Assembly (NCBI RefSeq): GCF_036240795.1
Contig: NZ_CP108454.1
Location: forward strand, 5,702,001 to 5,766,000
From: Streptomyces sp. NBC_01268
GTDB taxonomy: Bacteria > Actinomycetota > Actinomycetes > Streptomycetales > Streptomycetaceae
Length of the DNA: 64,000 bases
Direction: 5' to 3'
Position 1 is the stretch's first letter. Each line of letters begins with the position of its first letter. Positions 7,729-17,948 of this stretch are shown here, piece after piece. A program made the translations under genes and the position numbers. The notes under the pieces were generated by a model, which worked only from the letters and a program-made list of their open reading frames with translations, did not search any database and had not been told where the DNA came from.

Positions 7729-8853
7729 GTGACCCCCGCGGACCTCTCCCTCACCGTGCTGCACGCCGTGCGCCGTGCGGTCGACGAGGGTGCGCTGCGG
7801 GTCGAGGTGCCCCCGCGCGTCAAGGTGGAGCGGCCCCGGCCGGGCGGTGTCGGCGACTACGCCAGCAGCATCGCCCTCAGCCTCGCGCGGCCCTCCGGGC
7901 GGCAGCCCCTCGACGTCGCCGGGATCCTCAAGGAGCGGCTGCACGGCAGCCCCGGGATCCGCGCCGTCGACATCACCGGGCCCGGGTTCCTCAACTTCAC
8001 CCTCGACGTCGGACAGGGCGCGCAGCTCGTCCGGGAGGTGGGGGAGACCGGGCCGGCGTACGGGCACTCCGACGCGCTCGGCGGCAGTGTCGTACGGCTC
8101 GCCGATGCCACCGAGGACCGGGCCCGGCTCGTCAACGAGACCGTCGTCCGGCTGCTCCGTTCCCAGGGGGCCGACGCGGAGGTGGGTGGCGCCGGCGCGA
8201 GCGAGCGGATCCACGTCCTTCCCGCTCCCTTCACCCCCGACCTCCTCGGTCCCGACGCCGCCCGCTGGGCGCTCCTGCGGCCCGCCCCCCACGATCACGC
8301 CCTCCCCGGCGGCCCCCTCCTCGTCCAGCACGAGCGCAACGCCCTCTTCCGCGTGCGGTACGCCCACTCCCGGGCCCGGGCTCTGGTCCGTAACGGCGCA
8401 CAGCTCGGCATCCGGGCCGGGTACGAGGCCGAGGCCGAGCCCGAGGCCCGAGGCGATGCCCAGGGCGAGGTCCGGGGTGAGGTCCCGAGCGATGCCCACG
8501 CCGACGTCCGGGCCGATGCCGACGCCGGGGCCGATGCCGGCGTCCGCGCCCATGCCCGCGCGGGCGCCCCCGACACCCACACCGCCGCCCCCGCCCCCGC
8601 CCTCCTCGCCCTCCTCGCCGATCACCCCGCCGTTCTCCTCGCCGCCGCGCGCCACCGCGCGCCCGACCGGGTCGCCCGGCACCTCGAAGGCGTCGCCGAC
8701 GTGCTTCTCGGGTTCCAGCACACCGTTCTGCCCCTCGGTGACGAGAAACCCTCGGCCGCCCACCGTTCCCGGCTCGCGCTCGCCGAAGCCGCCGGGACGG
8801 TGCTCGCCGGTGGCCTCTCCCTGCTCGGCATCAGCGCACCCGACCAGATCTGA
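7729..8853 (+). CDS. nrtL: NrtL, ArgRS-related anticodon-binding protein without catalytic core
   Basis: The 374-residue protein starts like an arginyl-tRNA synthetase. Its N-terminal additional domain spans about residues 1-95 and ends in [17 protein letters not shown]. It then lacks the HIGH and KMSKS signatures and the class I Rossmann core. The C-terminal third is a DALR-type helical anticodon-binding domain ([32 protein letters not shown]). Between them is an Ala/Asp/Glu-rich, repetitive linker (residues about 228-285). It cannot aminoacylate by itself; tRNA binding or regulation is a guess. It sits directly upstream of lysA with 14 bases between, so it is probably the first gene of the lysA unit. 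Confidence 0.8.
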   Translation: MTPADLSLTVLHAVRRAVDEGALRVEVPPRVKVERPRPGGVGDYASSIALSLARPSGRQPLDVAGILKERLHGSPGIRAVDITGPGFLNFTLDVGQGAQLVREVGETGPAYGHSDALGGSVVRLADATEDRARLVNETVVRLLRSQGADAEVGGAGASERIHVLPAPFTPDLLGPDAARWALLRPAPHDHALPGGPLLVQHERNALFRVRYAHSRARALVRNGAQLGIRAGYEAEAEPEARGDAQGEVRGEVPSDAHADVRADADAGADAGVRAHARAGAPDTHTAAPAPALLALLADHPAVLLAAARHRAPDRVARHLEGVADVLLGFQHTVLPLGDEKPSAAHRSRLALAEAAGTVLAGGLSLLGISAPDQI

Positions 8854-8867
8854 AAGAGCCAGTCGCC

Positions 8868-10259
8868 ATGAGCCGTTCCGCACACCCCGCCGGGCCCCGT
8901 CACGCCGACGTCCTTCCCGAGGGGCACTACTCCGCCCCGCCCGCCGACCTCAACCAGCTCGACCCCAAGGTCTGGGCGCGCACCGTCGCGCGGGACGAGC
9001 GGGGGGTCGTGACCGTGGGCGGGATCGGAGTCGACGCGCTGCAGCAGGAGTTCGGCACGCCCGCGTACTTCCTCGACGAGGACGACTTCCGGGCGCGCTG
9101 CCGGGCCTGGGCCGACGCCTTCGGCAAGGACGCCGACGTGTTCTACGCCGGCAAGGCGTTCCTGTCGCGGGCCGTCGTGCGGTGGCTCAAGGAGGAGGGG
9201 CTGAACCTGGACGTGTGCTCCGGGGGCGAGCTCAGCACCGCGCTCTCGGCCGGGATGCCCGCCGAGCGCATCGCCTTCCACGGGAACAACAAGAGCGAGG
9301 GCGAGATCCGGCGGGCCGTCGAGGTCGGGGTCGGGCGGATCGTGCTCGACTCGTTCCAGGAGATCGTCCGGGTCGCGCACATCGCGCAGGCCCTCGGCAA
9401 GCGGCAGCGGGTGCAGATCCGGGTGACGGTGGGCGTCGAGGCGCACACGCACGAGTTCATCGCCACCGCCCACGAGGACCAGAAGTTCGGCATCGCCCTC
9501 GCGGGCGGCCAGGCCGCGGAGGCCGTGCGCCGCGCGCTGTCGCTGGACGGGCTCGAGCTCATCGGCATCCACTCGCACATCGGGTCGCAGATCTTCGACA
9601 TGGCCGGCTTCGAGGTGTCCGCGCGGCGGGTCGTGCAGCTGCTCGCCGAGGTGCGGGACGAGCACGGCGTCGAGCTGCCCGAGATCGACCTCGGCGGCGG
9701 CCTCGGCATCGCGTACACCTCCGACGACGACCCGCGCGAGCCGCACGACATCGCCAAGGCGCTCTCCGAGATCGTGACGCGCGAGTGCGAGTCCGCCGGG
9801 CTCGCCACGCCGCGGATCTCCGTCGAGCCGGGGCGCGCCATCGTCGGTCCCACCGCCTTCACCCTGTACGAGGTGGGGACGGTCAAGCCGCTGGAGGGGC
9901 TGCGCACGTACGTCTCCGTCGACGGCGGCATGTCGGACAACATCCGCACCGCTCTGTACGACGCCGAGTACAGCGTCGCCCTCGTCTCGCGGACGAGTGA
10001 CGCCGAGCCCGTGCTCGTGCGCGTCGTCGGCAAGCACTGCGAGAGCGGCGACATCGTCGTACGCGACGCCTTCCTGCCCGCCGACGTGGCGCCCGGCGAC
10101 CTGCTCGCCGTGCCGGCCACCGGGGCGTACTGCCGCTCCATGGCGAGCAACTACAACCACGCGCTGCGCCCGCCCGTCGTCGCGGTGCGGGACGGCGAGG
10201 CGCGGGTCATCGTGCGGCGCGAGACGGAGGAAGATCTCCTGCGTCTCGACGTCGGGTGA
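8868..10259 (+). CDS. lysA: Diaminopimelate decarboxylase
   Basis: This 463-residue fold-type III PLP decarboxylase converts meso-diaminopimelate to lysine, the last step of lysine synthesis. Visible signatures are the PLP lysine Lys96 in VFYAGKAFL, the His-containing GIHSHIGSQ, the glycine-rich phosphate loop [21 protein letters not shown], and [12 protein letters not shown] near the end, which supplies the Cys/Tyr active-site residues across the dimer. The ATG follows AAAGAGCC. It begins the aspartate-family amino-acid block lysA-hom-thrC-thrB. Confidence 0.97.
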   Translation: MSRSAHPAGPRHADVLPEGHYSAPPADLNQLDPKVWARTVARDERGVVTVGGIGVDALQQEFGTPAYFLDEDDFRARCRAWADAFGKDADVFYAGKAFLSRAVVRWLKEEGLNLDVCSGGELSTALSAGMPAERIAFHGNNKSEGEIRRAVEVGVGRIVLDSFQEIVRVAHIAQALGKRQRVQIRVTVGVEAHTHEFIATAHEDQKFGIALAGGQAAEAVRRALSLDGLELIGIHSHIGSQIFDMAGFEVSARRVVQLLAEVRDEHGVELPEIDLGGGLGIAYTSDDDPREPHDIAKALSEIVTRECESAGLATPRISVEPGRAIVGPTAFTLYEVGTVKPLEGLRTYVSVDGGMSDNIRTALYDAEYSVALVSRTSDAEPVLVRVVGKHCESGDIVVRDAFLPADVAPGDLLAVPATGAYCRSMASNYNHALRPPVVAVRDGEARVIVRRETEEDLLRLDVG

Positions 10260-10277
10260 TGAAATAGTCGGGTGATG
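10251..10277 (+). repeat. Short direct repeat duplicating the lysA stop
   Basis: GTCGGGTGATG occurs twice, at 10251-10261 and 10267-10277, with a 16-base period. The first copy contains the lysA stop codon. It looks like a small tandem duplication in the intergenic region before hom. Confidence 0.6.
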
Positions 10278-10396
10278 GAATCGATGTCTCAGGATCCGGA
10301 CCGAGGGCGGAATCGCCCGTCCGGTGAGTGAGACTGGTTCCCACCGCAGGAAACCGTAGAGATACGAAGACCAAGAAGTACGAGAGACGAGGTCGG

Positions 10397-11689
10397 ATGA
10401 TGCGTACGCGTCCGCTGAAGGTGGCGCTGCTGGGCTGTGGAGTGGTCGGCTCAGAGGTGGCGCGCATCATGACGACGCACGCCGCCGACCTCGCCGCGCG
10501 CATCGGCGCTCCGGTCGAGCTCGCCGGCGTGGCCGTCCGCCGGCCCGACAAGGTGCGCGGCGGCGTGCCCGCCGAGCTGATCACCACCGACGCCACCGCC
10601 CTGGTCAAACGCGGGGACATCGACGTGGTCGTCGAGGTCATCGGCGGGATCGAGCCGGCCCGCACGCTCATCACCACCGCCTTCGAGCACGGCGCCTCCG
10701 TCGTCTCCGCCAACAAGGCGCTGCTCGCCCAGGACGGCGCGGCCCTCTACGCGGCCGCGCAGGAGCACGGCGAGGACCTCTACTACGAGGCCGCCGTCGC
10801 CGGCGCCATCCCGCTGATCCGGCCGCTGCGCGAGTCGCTCGCCGGCGACAAGATCAACCGCGTGATGGGCATCGTCAACGGGACGACCAACTTCATCCTC
10901 GACAAGATGGACACCTCGGGGGCCGGCTACTCCGAGGCGCTCGACGAGGCCACCGCGCTCGGATACGCCGAGGCCGACCCGACCGCCGACGTCGAGGGCT
11001 TCGACGCCGCCGCCAAGGCCGCCATCCTGGCCGGGATCGCCTTCCACACCCGTGTGCGCCTCGACGACGTGTACCGCGAGGGCATGACCGAGGTGACCGC
11101 CGCCGACTTCGCCTCGGCGAAGCAGATGGGCTGCACCATCAAGCTGCTCGCCATCTGCGAGCGGGCCGCCGACGGCGAGTCCGTCACCGCGCGCGTGCAC
11201 CCGGCGATGATCCCGCTCAGCCACCCGCTCGCCTCCGTCCGCGAGGCGTACAACGCCGTCTTCGTCGAGGCGGAGGCCGCCGGGCGGCTCATGTTCTACG
11301 GCCCCGGGGCCGGCGGCTCGCCGACCGCGTCGGCCGTCCTCGGCGACCTGGTCGCCGTGTGCCGCAACAAGCTCAACGGGGCCAACGGCCCCGGCGAGTC
11401 CGCGTACACCCAGCTGCCCGTGAGCCCCATGGGCGACGTGGTGACGCGGTACCACATCAGTCTCGACGTGGCCGACAAGCCGGGCGTCCTCGCCCAGGTC
11501 GCGACGGTCTTCGCCGAGCACGGCGTGTCGATCGACACCGTCCGCCAGACGGGCAAGGACGGCGAGGCCTCCCTCGTCGTCGTCACCCACCGCGCGCCCG
11601 ACGCCGCCCTCTCCGGGACCGTCGAGGCGCTGCGCAAGCTGGACACCGTTCGTGGTGTCGCCAGCATCATGCGTGTTGAAGGGGAGTAA
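10397..11689 (+). CDS. hom: Homoserine dehydrogenase
   Basis: The 430-residue enzyme reduces aspartate semialdehyde to homoserine with NAD(P)H. The Rossmann nucleotide site is VALLGCGVVGSEVA near residues 9-22. The catalytic region includes ANKALLA, YYEAAVAGAIPLI and the homoserine-dehydrogenase signature ALGYAEADPTADVEGFDAAAK. A C-terminal ACT domain (HISLDVADKPGVLAQVATVF, from about residue 355) is expected to bind threonine for feedback control. I start at the ATG at 10397 (MMRTRP) because the upstream extension to 10328 has no ribosome site. thrC begins 6 bases after the stop. Confidence 0.96.
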   Translation: MMRTRPLKVALLGCGVVGSEVARIMTTHAADLAARIGAPVELAGVAVRRPDKVRGGVPAELITTDATALVKRGDIDVVVEVIGGIEPARTLITTAFEHGASVVSANKALLAQDGAALYAAAQEHGEDLYYEAAVAGAIPLIRPLRESLAGDKINRVMGIVNGTTNFILDKMDTSGAGYSEALDEATALGYAEADPTADVEGFDAAAKAAILAGIAFHTRVRLDDVYREGMTEVTAADFASAKQMGCTIKLLAICERAADGESVTARVHPAMIPLSHPLASVREAYNAVFVEAEAAGRLMFYGPGAGGSPTASAVLGDLVAVCRNKLNGANGPGESAYTQLPVSPMGDVVTRYHISLDVADKPGVLAQVATVFAEHGVSIDTVRQTGKDGEASLVVVTHRAPDAALSGTVEALRKLDTVRGVASIMRVEGE

Positions 11690-11695
11690 GGACCC

Positions 11696-12766
11696 ATGAC
11701 CACCAAGGGCACCCACCAGTGGCGCGGCATCATCGAGGAGTACCGGGACCGTCTTCCGGTCACGGACACGACGCCGGTCGTCACGCTCCGTGAGGGCGGC
11801 ACGCCGCTCGTCCCCGCTCAGGTGCTCTCCGAGCGCACGGGATGCGAGGTGCACCTCAAGGTCGAGGGCGCCAACCCCACCGGCTCCTTCAAGGACCGGG
11901 GCATGACCATGGCCATCAGCAAGGCCAAGGAGGAGGGCGCGCAGGCCGTCATCTGCGCGTCCACCGGCAACACCTCCGCCTCCGCCGCCGCCTACGCGGT
12001 GCGCGCCGGCATGGTGTCGGCGGTGCTCGTCCCGCAGGGCAAGATCGCGCTCGGCAAGATGGGCCAGGCGCTCGTGCACGGCGCCAAGATCCTCCAGGTC
12101 GACGGCAACTTCGACGACTGCCTCACCCTGGCCCGCAGCCTCTCCGAGAACTACCCGGTGGCGCTGGTCAATTCGGTGAACCCGGTCCGCATCGAGGGCC
12201 AGAAGACCGCCGCCTTCGAGATCGTGGACATGCTGGGCGACGCCCCCGACATCCACGTGCTGCCCGTGGGCAACGCCGGCAACATCACGGCGTACTGGAA
12301 GGGGTACCGGGAGTACGCCGCCGACGGCATCGCGGCCCGCACCCCGCGCATGTGGGGCTTCCAGGCCTCCGGCTCCGCGCCCCTCGTGCGCGGCGAGGTC
12401 GTCAAGGACCCGTCGACCATCGCCACCGCGATCCGCATCGGCAACCCGGCCTCCTGGGACTACGCGATCGCCGCGCGCGACGAGTCGGGCGGCTTCATCG
12501 ACGAGGTGACGGACCGTGAGATCCTGCAGGCGTACCGCCTGTTGGCCGCGCAGGAGGGCGTCTTCGTCGAGCCCGCCTCGGCCGCCTCGGTGGCCGGCCT
12601 GCTGAAGGCCGCGGCGCAGGGCAAGGTCGACCCGGGCCAGCGGATCGTCTGCACCGTCACCGGCAACGGCCTCAAGGACCCCGACTGGGCCGTCGCGGGC
12701 GCTCCGCAGCCCGTCACCGTCCCGGTCGACGCCGCGGCCGCCGCCGAGCGACTCGGCCTGGCCTGA
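11696..12766 (+). CDS. thrC: Threonine synthase
   Basis: The 356-residue fold-type II PLP enzyme makes threonine from O-phosphohomoserine. The Schiff-base lysine is Lys66 in [10 protein letters not shown]; the [13 protein letters not shown] loop and the glycine-rich [13 protein letters not shown] bind substrate and cofactor phosphate. It is the short threonine synthase form without the N-terminal extension of plant enzymes. The ATG follows AAGGGGAGTAAGG and is tightly coupled to hom. A strong hairpin 16 bases after the stop separates it from thrB. Confidence 0.96.
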   Translation: MTTKGTHQWRGIIEEYRDRLPVTDTTPVVTLREGGTPLVPAQVLSERTGCEVHLKVEGANPTGSFKDRGMTMAISKAKEEGAQAVICASTGNTSASAAAYAVRAGMVSAVLVPQGKIALGKMGQALVHGAKILQVDGNFDDCLTLARSLSENYPVALVNSVNPVRIEGQKTAAFEIVDMLGDAPDIHVLPVGNAGNITAYWKGYREYAADGIAARTPRMWGFQASGSAPLVRGEVVKDPSTIATAIRIGNPASWDYAIAARDESGGFIDEVTDREILQAYRLLAAQEGVFVEPASAASVAGLLKAAAQGKVDPGQRIVCTVTGNGLKDPDWAVAGAPQPVTVPVDAAAAAERLGLA

Positions 12767-12781
12767 CCCCGGGTGCCGTGC

Positions 12782-12815
12782 GGTTCCTGATCGGGGTCAC
12801 ACCCGATCAGGAACC
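12782..12815. terminator. Hairpin terminator after thrC
   Basis: A perfect 14-base-pair stem (12782-12795 with 12802-12815) closes the 6-base loop GTCACA. There is no U-run. It implies that thrB is at least partly transcribed from its own promoter. Confidence 0.8.
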
Positions 12816-12988
12816 CACATAGGCGCACAGGTTGGCGCGCGACACGCATCGTGCGCCTCCTGTGCGCCCTATGTCGCCACAGAACCTTCCTTCGATAGGC
12901 TGTACCGAACCCGCCCCGGTGCATATGCGCGGTGCTGTTGCCGTTGTCGCCCCCGAGGCACGAGCGGCCCCCGGGTTCTGAGCACCTC

Positions 12989-13076
12989 CGCAGTCATCCC
13001 CGCAGTCCCCACGCAGTCACGCAGTGCCGCAGTACCGACGCAGTGCCGCAGTCACCACGCAGTGCCGCAGTTCTTC
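12989..13076 (+). repeat. CGCAGT repeat array in the thrB leader
   Basis: CGCAGT occurs nine times between 12989 and 13071. The last six copies form three 19-base units (13020-13038, 13039-13057, 13058-13076), each beginning CGCAGTGCCGCAGT. The array lies 40 bases before the thrB start, in the 350-base thrC-thrB gap, and contains no gene. Function unknown. Confidence 0.8.
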
Positions 13077-13116
13077 CCCCGCACAGTTCCCGCAAGTCAA
13101 GGAGAGTCAACGAGCG

Positions 13117-14034
13117 ATGGCCGGTCCCGCGTTCCGCGCCGCCGCCGTACGGGTGCGCGTCCCCGCCACCAGCGCCAATCTGGGCCCGGGCTTCGACGCC
13201 TTCGGCCTGTCGCTGGGGCTCTACGACGACGTGGTCGTCCGGGTCGCCGACTCCGGGCTGCACGTCGACATCGCCGGAGAAGGTGCCGACACCCTTCCCC
13301 GCGACGAGAGCCACCTGCTCGTACGCTCGATGCGCACCGCCTTCGACCTGCTCGGCGGGCAGCCGCGCGGCCTTGAGGTCGTCTGCGCCAACCGCATCCC
13401 GCACGGCCGCGGCCTCGGCTCCTCCTCCGCCGCCATCTGCGCCGGCATCGTCGCCGCCCGCGCCGTGACCATAGGCGGCGACACCCGCCTCGACGAGGCG
13501 GCGCTGCTCGAACTGGCCACCGAGATCGAGGGGCACCCCGACAACGTCGCGGCCTGCCTGCTCGGCGGCTTCACGCTCGCCTGGACCGAGGGCGGGGCCG
13601 CCCGGGCGATCAGGATGGAACCCTCGGATTCCATCGTTCCGGTGGTTTTCGTGCCCGGCAAGCCCGTGCTCACCGAGACCGCCCGCGGCCTGCTCCCGCG
13701 CACCGTCCCGCACGTGGACGCCGCTGCCAACGCCGGGCGCGCCGCCCTCCTCGTCGAGGCCCTGACCCGCCGCCCCGAGCTGCTGCTCGCGGCCACCGAG
13801 GACCGGCTGCACCAGGAGTACCGGGCCCCCGCGATGCCCGAGAGCATCGCCCTTGTGAACCGGCTGCGGGCGGACGGTGTGCCCGCGGTCATCTCCGGCG
13901 CGGGCCCCACGGTCCTCGCGCTGGCCGACCACGCAACGGCCGACAAGGTCGCGCTGCTCGCGGGCGAGGGGTGGGCCGCGAACCGGCTCGACCTCGACGC
14001 GCCCGGAGCGAGCGTCCTGCCGCTCGCGCCCTGA
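13117..14034 (+). CDS. thrB: Homoserine kinase
   Basis: The 305-residue GHMP-family kinase phosphorylates homoserine for ThrC. The N-terminal VRVPATSANLGPGFDAFG motif and the ATP loop PHGRGLGSSSAAI at residues 95-107 are intact, and a third GHMP motif (ISGAGPTVLAL) lies near residue 262. I start at the ATG at 13117, after AAGGAGAG; the longer frame from 13024 reads through the CGCAGT repeat array and is not credible. It is separated from thrC by 350 bases with a terminator and repeats, so its control may differ from hom-thrC. Confidence 0.95.
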   Translation: MAGPAFRAAAVRVRVPATSANLGPGFDAFGLSLGLYDDVVVRVADSGLHVDIAGEGADTLPRDESHLLVRSMRTAFDLLGGQPRGLEVVCANRIPHGRGLGSSSAAICAGIVAARAVTIGGDTRLDEAALLELATEIEGHPDNVAACLLGGFTLAWTEGGAARAIRMEPSDSIVPVVFVPGKPVLTETARGLLPRTVPHVDAAANAGRAALLVEALTRRPELLLAATEDRLHQEYRAPAMPESIALVNRLRADGVPAVISGAGPTVLALADHATADKVALLAGEGWAANRLDLDAPGASVLPLAP

Positions 14035-14042
14035 CGGGCAGC

Positions 14043-14072
14043 CCGTGCGGCTCCTGAGCCGGAGCCGCACGG
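14043..14072. terminator. Hairpin terminator after thrB
   Basis: A perfect 12-base-pair stem (14043-14054 with 14061-14072) closes the loop TGAGCC, 8 bases after the thrB stop. Confidence 0.75.
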
Positions 14073-14455
14073 ACACGAGATTGCCGGTGACGGAGAGGGG
14101 GAATGTTTGTTGGAGCCGGTAGTGTTAACCTCAAGTCTGCACCCGACGTCTTTGTGGCGCGGTGCTGAGTGTCCCCATCAGGGACCGCCAATTCTTCCGG
14201 GAGCCTCCTCCACTGCCTGAGCAGCCTGCCTGAGCAGATTCGAGCACGCTCCGGAACCGGCACGACACCCCTCGCTTTTCTTCTTCGAGGGCCGAGCAGG
14301 GGGCGCTCGGGCCGGACCCACAGCTTTTCTCTCTCTTCCGCCGTACCCGGCGGGACCACCGCCCCGGACACGGTCCACCAAGCAGGACCGCTGCCGGACA
14401 GCACAACCGGTCGCCGAGCCAGATGGCCGACGTCCGCTCCAGGGAAGGACCCTTC
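14073..14455 (+). promoter_or_regulatory. Long leader region of rho
   Basis: The 383 bases between the thrB terminator and the rho start contain no supported gene. An AT-richer segment at 14103-14131 (TTTGTTGG...GTTAACCT) is the likeliest promoter; that would leave a leader of roughly 310 bases. Long rho leaders are known sites of Rho autoregulation by premature termination in other bacteria; that this happens here is inference. Confidence 0.45.
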
Positions 14456-16474
14456 GTGAGCGACACCACCGATCTGATGGGCGTGACTGCCGACAACAGT
14501 GTCGACACCTCCGCGCCCGCCGCAGGTGCTGCCTCCGGCACCACCGCACGGCGCCGCCGCTCCGGCACCGGCCTCGAGGGCATGGTCCTGGCCGAGCTGC
14601 AGCAGGTCGCGTCCGGCCTCGGCATCAGGGGCACCGCGCGGATGCGCAAGAGCCAGCTGATCGAGGTCATCAAGGAGGCGCAGGCCGGTGGCGGTTCCGC
14701 CGCCCCCGCCAAGTCGGCCGACGCCGCCGAGACCAAGCCCAAGCGCCGCACCGCGGCCAAGGCCCGTACGAGCGACGCCGAGGCCGCGCCGAAGGCCGAG
14801 AAGGCCGAGCCGGTGGCCCAGCAGCAGATCGAGATCCCGGGCCAGCCCGCGTCCGAGGACGCCCCGGCCGGCGAGCGCCGCCGCCGTCGCGCCACCGCCC
14901 CCGCCGGTTCTCCGGAGGGCGAGGCCAAGGCCGAGACCGCGCAGGCCGTCAAGACCGAGGCGCGCGCCGAGACCAAGACCGAGACCCAGGGCGACGCCAA
15001 GGCCGAGGCCGCCGTCGACGGCGCCGAGGGCCGCGGCCGTCGTGACCGCGGCGAGCGGGGCGAGCGCGGTGACCGCCGCGACCGTCAGCGCGACCGCCGT
15101 GACCGCGGCAAGGGCGACGAGCAGCAGGGCGGTGGCCAGGGCGGCCAGCGCCAGCGTCAGGGCGGCCAGGGCCAGCCCCAGGTCCAGGGCCAGCCGGGCG
15201 GCCAGCCGGCCGGTCTGCAGGACGAGGACGACTTCGAGGGCGGCCGTCGCGGCCGTCGCGGGCGCTACCGCGACCGTCGTGGGCGTCGTGGGCGTGACGA
15301 GTTCGCCGCCGGCGAGCCGCAGGTCGCCGACGACGACGTCCTGATCCCCGTCGCGGGCATCCTCGACATCCTCGACAACTACGCGTTCATCCGGACCTCC
15401 GGCTACCTGCCCGGCCCGAACGACGTGTACGTCTCCCTCGCCCAGGTCCGCAAGAGCGGCCTGCGCAAGGGTGACCACGTCACCGGTGCCGTGCGCCAGC
15501 CGAAGGAGGGCGAGCGCCGCGAGAAGTTCAACGCGCTGGTGCGCCTCGACTCGGTCAACGGCATGGCGCCGGAGTCCGGCCGCGGCCGCCCCGAGTTCAA
15601 CAAGCTCACCCCGCTGTACCCGCAGGACCGCCTCCGTCTGGAGACCGACCCGGGCGTGCTGACCACGCGGATCATCGACCTCGTGTCGCCGATCGGCAAG
15701 GGCCAGCGCGGTCTGATCGTGGCCCCGCCGAAGACCGGCAAGACCATGATCATGCAGGCGATCGCCAACGCGATCACCCACAACAACCCCGAGTGCCACC
15801 TGATGGTCGTCCTGGTCGACGAGCGTCCGGAAGAGGTCACCGACATGCAGCGGTCGGTCAAGGGCGAGGTCATCTCCTCGACCTTCGACCGCCCGGCCGA
15901 GGACCACACCACCGTCGCCGAGCTGGCCATCGAGCGCGCCAAGCGCCTCGTCGAGCTGGGTCACGACGTGGTCGTCCTGCTGGACTCCATCACCCGCCTG
16001 GGCCGCGCGTACAACCTCGCGGCGCCCGCCTCCGGCCGCATCCTGTCCGGTGGTGTCGACTCGACCGCGCTCTACCCGCCGAAGCGCTTCTTCGGTGCCG
16101 CGCGCAACATCGAGGACGGCGGCTCGCTGACCATCCTGGCCACCGCGCTGGTCGACACCGGCTCGCGCATGGACGAGGTGATCTTCGAGGAGTTCAAGGG
16201 CACCGGCAACATGGAGCTCAAGCTGGACCGGAAGCTGGCCGACAAGCGCATCTTCCCGGCCGTCGACGTCGACGCCTCGGGCACCCGCAAGGAGGAGATC
16301 CTCCTCGGCAGCGACGAGCTCTCCATCACCTGGAAGCTGCGCCGCGTGCTGCACGCGCTGGACCAGCAGCAGGCGATCGAGCTGCTGCTGGACAAGATGA
16401 AGCAGACGAAGTCCAACGGCGAGTTCCTGCTCCAGATCCAGAAGACGACTCCCGGAGCGGCGAACAACGACTGA
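14456..16474 (+). CDS. rho: Transcription termination factor Rho
   Basis: The 672-residue hexameric RNA helicase starts at the GTG at 14456, after AGGGAAGGAC; the in-frame ATG at 14423 has no ribosome site. Residues 1-75 form the Rho N-terminal helical domain ([32 protein letters not shown]). A very long insert (about 80-285), rich in Ala/Glu then Arg/Asp/Gly ([18 protein letters not shown]), is typical of actinobacterial Rho and probably binds RNA. The cold-shock-like RNA domain follows ([23 protein letters not shown]). The RecA-like motor has Walker A APPKTGKT at 423-430 and [17 protein letters not shown] perfect hairpin follows the gene. Confidence 0.97.
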   Translation: MSDTTDLMGVTADNSVDTSAPAAGAASGTTARRRRSGTGLEGMVLAELQQVASGLGIRGTARMRKSQLIEVIKEAQAGGGSAAPAKSADAAETKPKRRTAAKARTSDAEAAPKAEKAEPVAQQQIEIPGQPASEDAPAGERRRRRATAPAGSPEGEAKAETAQAVKTEARAETKTETQGDAKAEAAVDGAEGRGRRDRGERGERGDRRDRQRDRRDRGKGDEQQGGGQGGQRQRQGGQGQPQVQGQPGGQPAGLQDEDDFEGGRRGRRGRYRDRRGRRGRDEFAAGEPQVADDDVLIPVAGILDILDNYAFIRTSGYLPGPNDVYVSLAQVRKSGLRKGDHVTGAVRQPKEGERREKFNALVRLDSVNGMAPESGRGRPEFNKLTPLYPQDRLRLETDPGVLTTRIIDLVSPIGKGQRGLIVAPPKTGKTMIMQAIANAITHNNPECHLMVVLVDERPEEVTDMQRSVKGEVISSTFDRPAEDHTTVAELAIERAKRLVELGHDVVVLLDSITRLGRAYNLAAPASGRILSGGVDSTALYPPKRFFGAARNIEDGGSLTILATALVDTGSRMDEVIFEEFKGTGNMELKLDRKLADKRIFPAVDVDASGTRKEEILLGSDELSITWKLRRVLHALDQQQAIELLLDKMKQTKSNGEFLLQIQKTTPGAANND

Positions 16475-16542
16475 CGCGAGACGTCGGTCACACGGCCGCG
16501 GGCCGGCTTCGGCCCCGTGATCCGGCCGTGACCTGCACGAAC

Positions 16543-16578
16543 GACTGCGCCCACCGTGTCCGCACGGTGGGCGCAGTC
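16543..16578. terminator. Hairpin terminator after rho
   Basis: A perfect 16-base-pair stem (16543-16558 with 16563-16578) closes a TCCG tetraloop between rho and the LCP gene. Confidence 0.85.
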
Positions 16579-16673
16579 GCGTTACCGTCCGTAGCGCACC
16601 GAAACCTCACAGGCTCCTGTGCAACCCTTTTGGGTGTTTCGCCGTCACAGAAGGTGAAACCGAGGCCTGAGGG

Positions 16674-17771
16674 ATGACGATGACCGAGCACAGCCAAGGC
16701 ACCCGAATACGAGGCACCGGCCGCCGTCGGAAGCCGCCCACCAAGGGGCGCCGCGTGGTGACCGTGGTGGCGTGGGGCGCCGCGGCGCTCGTCGTCCTCG
16801 GCGGTGCCGGACTCGGCTACGCGTACGTCAAGCTGGACGGCAACATCAAGGGCGTCGACATCAACGCCCAGCTGGGCAAGGGTCGCCCCGACGACGTCGA
16901 CAACGGCTCGATGGACATCCTCGTGCTCGGTTCCGACTCCCGCTCCGGCGACAACAGCGCGTACGGCAAGGACGAGGGCGGCGCCCGGTCCGACACCGCG
17001 ATGGTCGTGCACGTCTACGAGGGCCACAAGAAGGCCTCCGTGGTCTCCATCCCGCGCGACACCCTGATCGACCGCCCGCGGTGCACCGACTCCGCGGGCA
17101 ACGCCGTGCCGGCCGAACACCGGGCCATGTTCAACACCGCGTACGAGGTCGGCGGCCCCGCCTGCGCCGTGAAGACCGTCGAATCGATGTCCGGGATCCG
17201 CATGGACCACTACATCGAGGTCGACTTCACCGGCTTCAAGAAGCTCATCGACCGGCTCGGCGGCGTCGAGGTCACCACGACCAAGGCCATCAAGGACAGC
17301 AAGAGCCACCTCGACCTCGAACCCGGCACCCACACCCTCGACGGCGAGCAGTCCCTCGGCCTGGTCCGCACCCGCAAGAGCGTCGGCGACGGCAGCGACC
17401 TCGGCCGCATCCAGCTCCAGCAGGCCTTCATGAAGGCCTTCATCGACCAGGTGAAGAGCGTCGGCGTCTTCACCAACCCCAAGACGCTCTTCGACCTCGC
17501 CGACACCGCCACCAAGGCCATCACGCCCGACTCCGAGCTCGACTCGGTCAACGAGCTCATGGGCTTCGCCAAGAGCCTGTCCGGCCTCGGTGCCGACGAC
17601 GTCCACATGGTCACGCTGCCGGTCGAGTACGACCCGCGCGACCCCAACCGCGTCATCCCCCTGGAAGCCCAGTCCCAGGAGGTCTGGAAGGCCCTCAAGG
17701 CCGACCGGCCCATCCCGGCCGCGGCCGCCGAGAGCGGGGCCACCGGCAAGGCCGACGGCCTCGTGAAATAG
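16674..17771 (+). CDS. LytR-CpsA-Psr (LCP) family cell-wall glycopolymer transferase
   Basis: The 365-residue protein has a short basic cytoplasmic tail (RRRKPPTKGRR), one membrane anchor at about residues 23-47, and an extracellular LCP domain. LCP signatures are present: MDILVLGSDSR near 81-91, the arginine/aspartate motif SVVSIPRDTLID near 122-133, and LVRTRKSVGDGSDLGRIQLQQ near 235-255. LCP enzymes move polymers such as teichoic or teichuronic acids from polyprenyl-phosphate carriers to peptidoglycan. It lies between rho and rpmE, and a WecA/TagO-like enzyme that starts such polymers is encoded at 23.1-24.4 kb. Confidence 0.93.
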   Translation: MTMTEHSQGTRIRGTGRRRKPPTKGRRVVTVVAWGAAALVVLGGAGLGYAYVKLDGNIKGVDINAQLGKGRPDDVDNGSMDILVLGSDSRSGDNSAYGKDEGGARSDTAMVVHVYEGHKKASVVSIPRDTLIDRPRCTDSAGNAVPAEHRAMFNTAYEVGGPACAVKTVESMSGIRMDHYIEVDFTGFKKLIDRLGGVEVTTTKAIKDSKSHLDLEPGTHTLDGEQSLGLVRTRKSVGDGSDLGRIQLQQAFMKAFIDQVKSVGVFTNPKTLFDLADTATKAITPDSELDSVNELMGFAKSLSGLGADDVHMVTLPVEYDPRDPNRVIPLEAQSQEVWKALKADRPIPAAAAESGATGKADGLVK

Positions 17772-17948
17772 CCCGGGGGAGCCCTGGAGGCACCCTCGGG
17801 AGCACCCCGGACGAAGCCCAGGAATAGTTTCGGCCACACCCCGGTTTTGGGAGATGCGGCCGGTCCTGGCAGACTGGTACGTCGGCCCCGGTTCACGCAG
17901 GTGCAGCCAGCACGGCGACCCGGAGCCCTCCCGAAACTAGGAGACACC

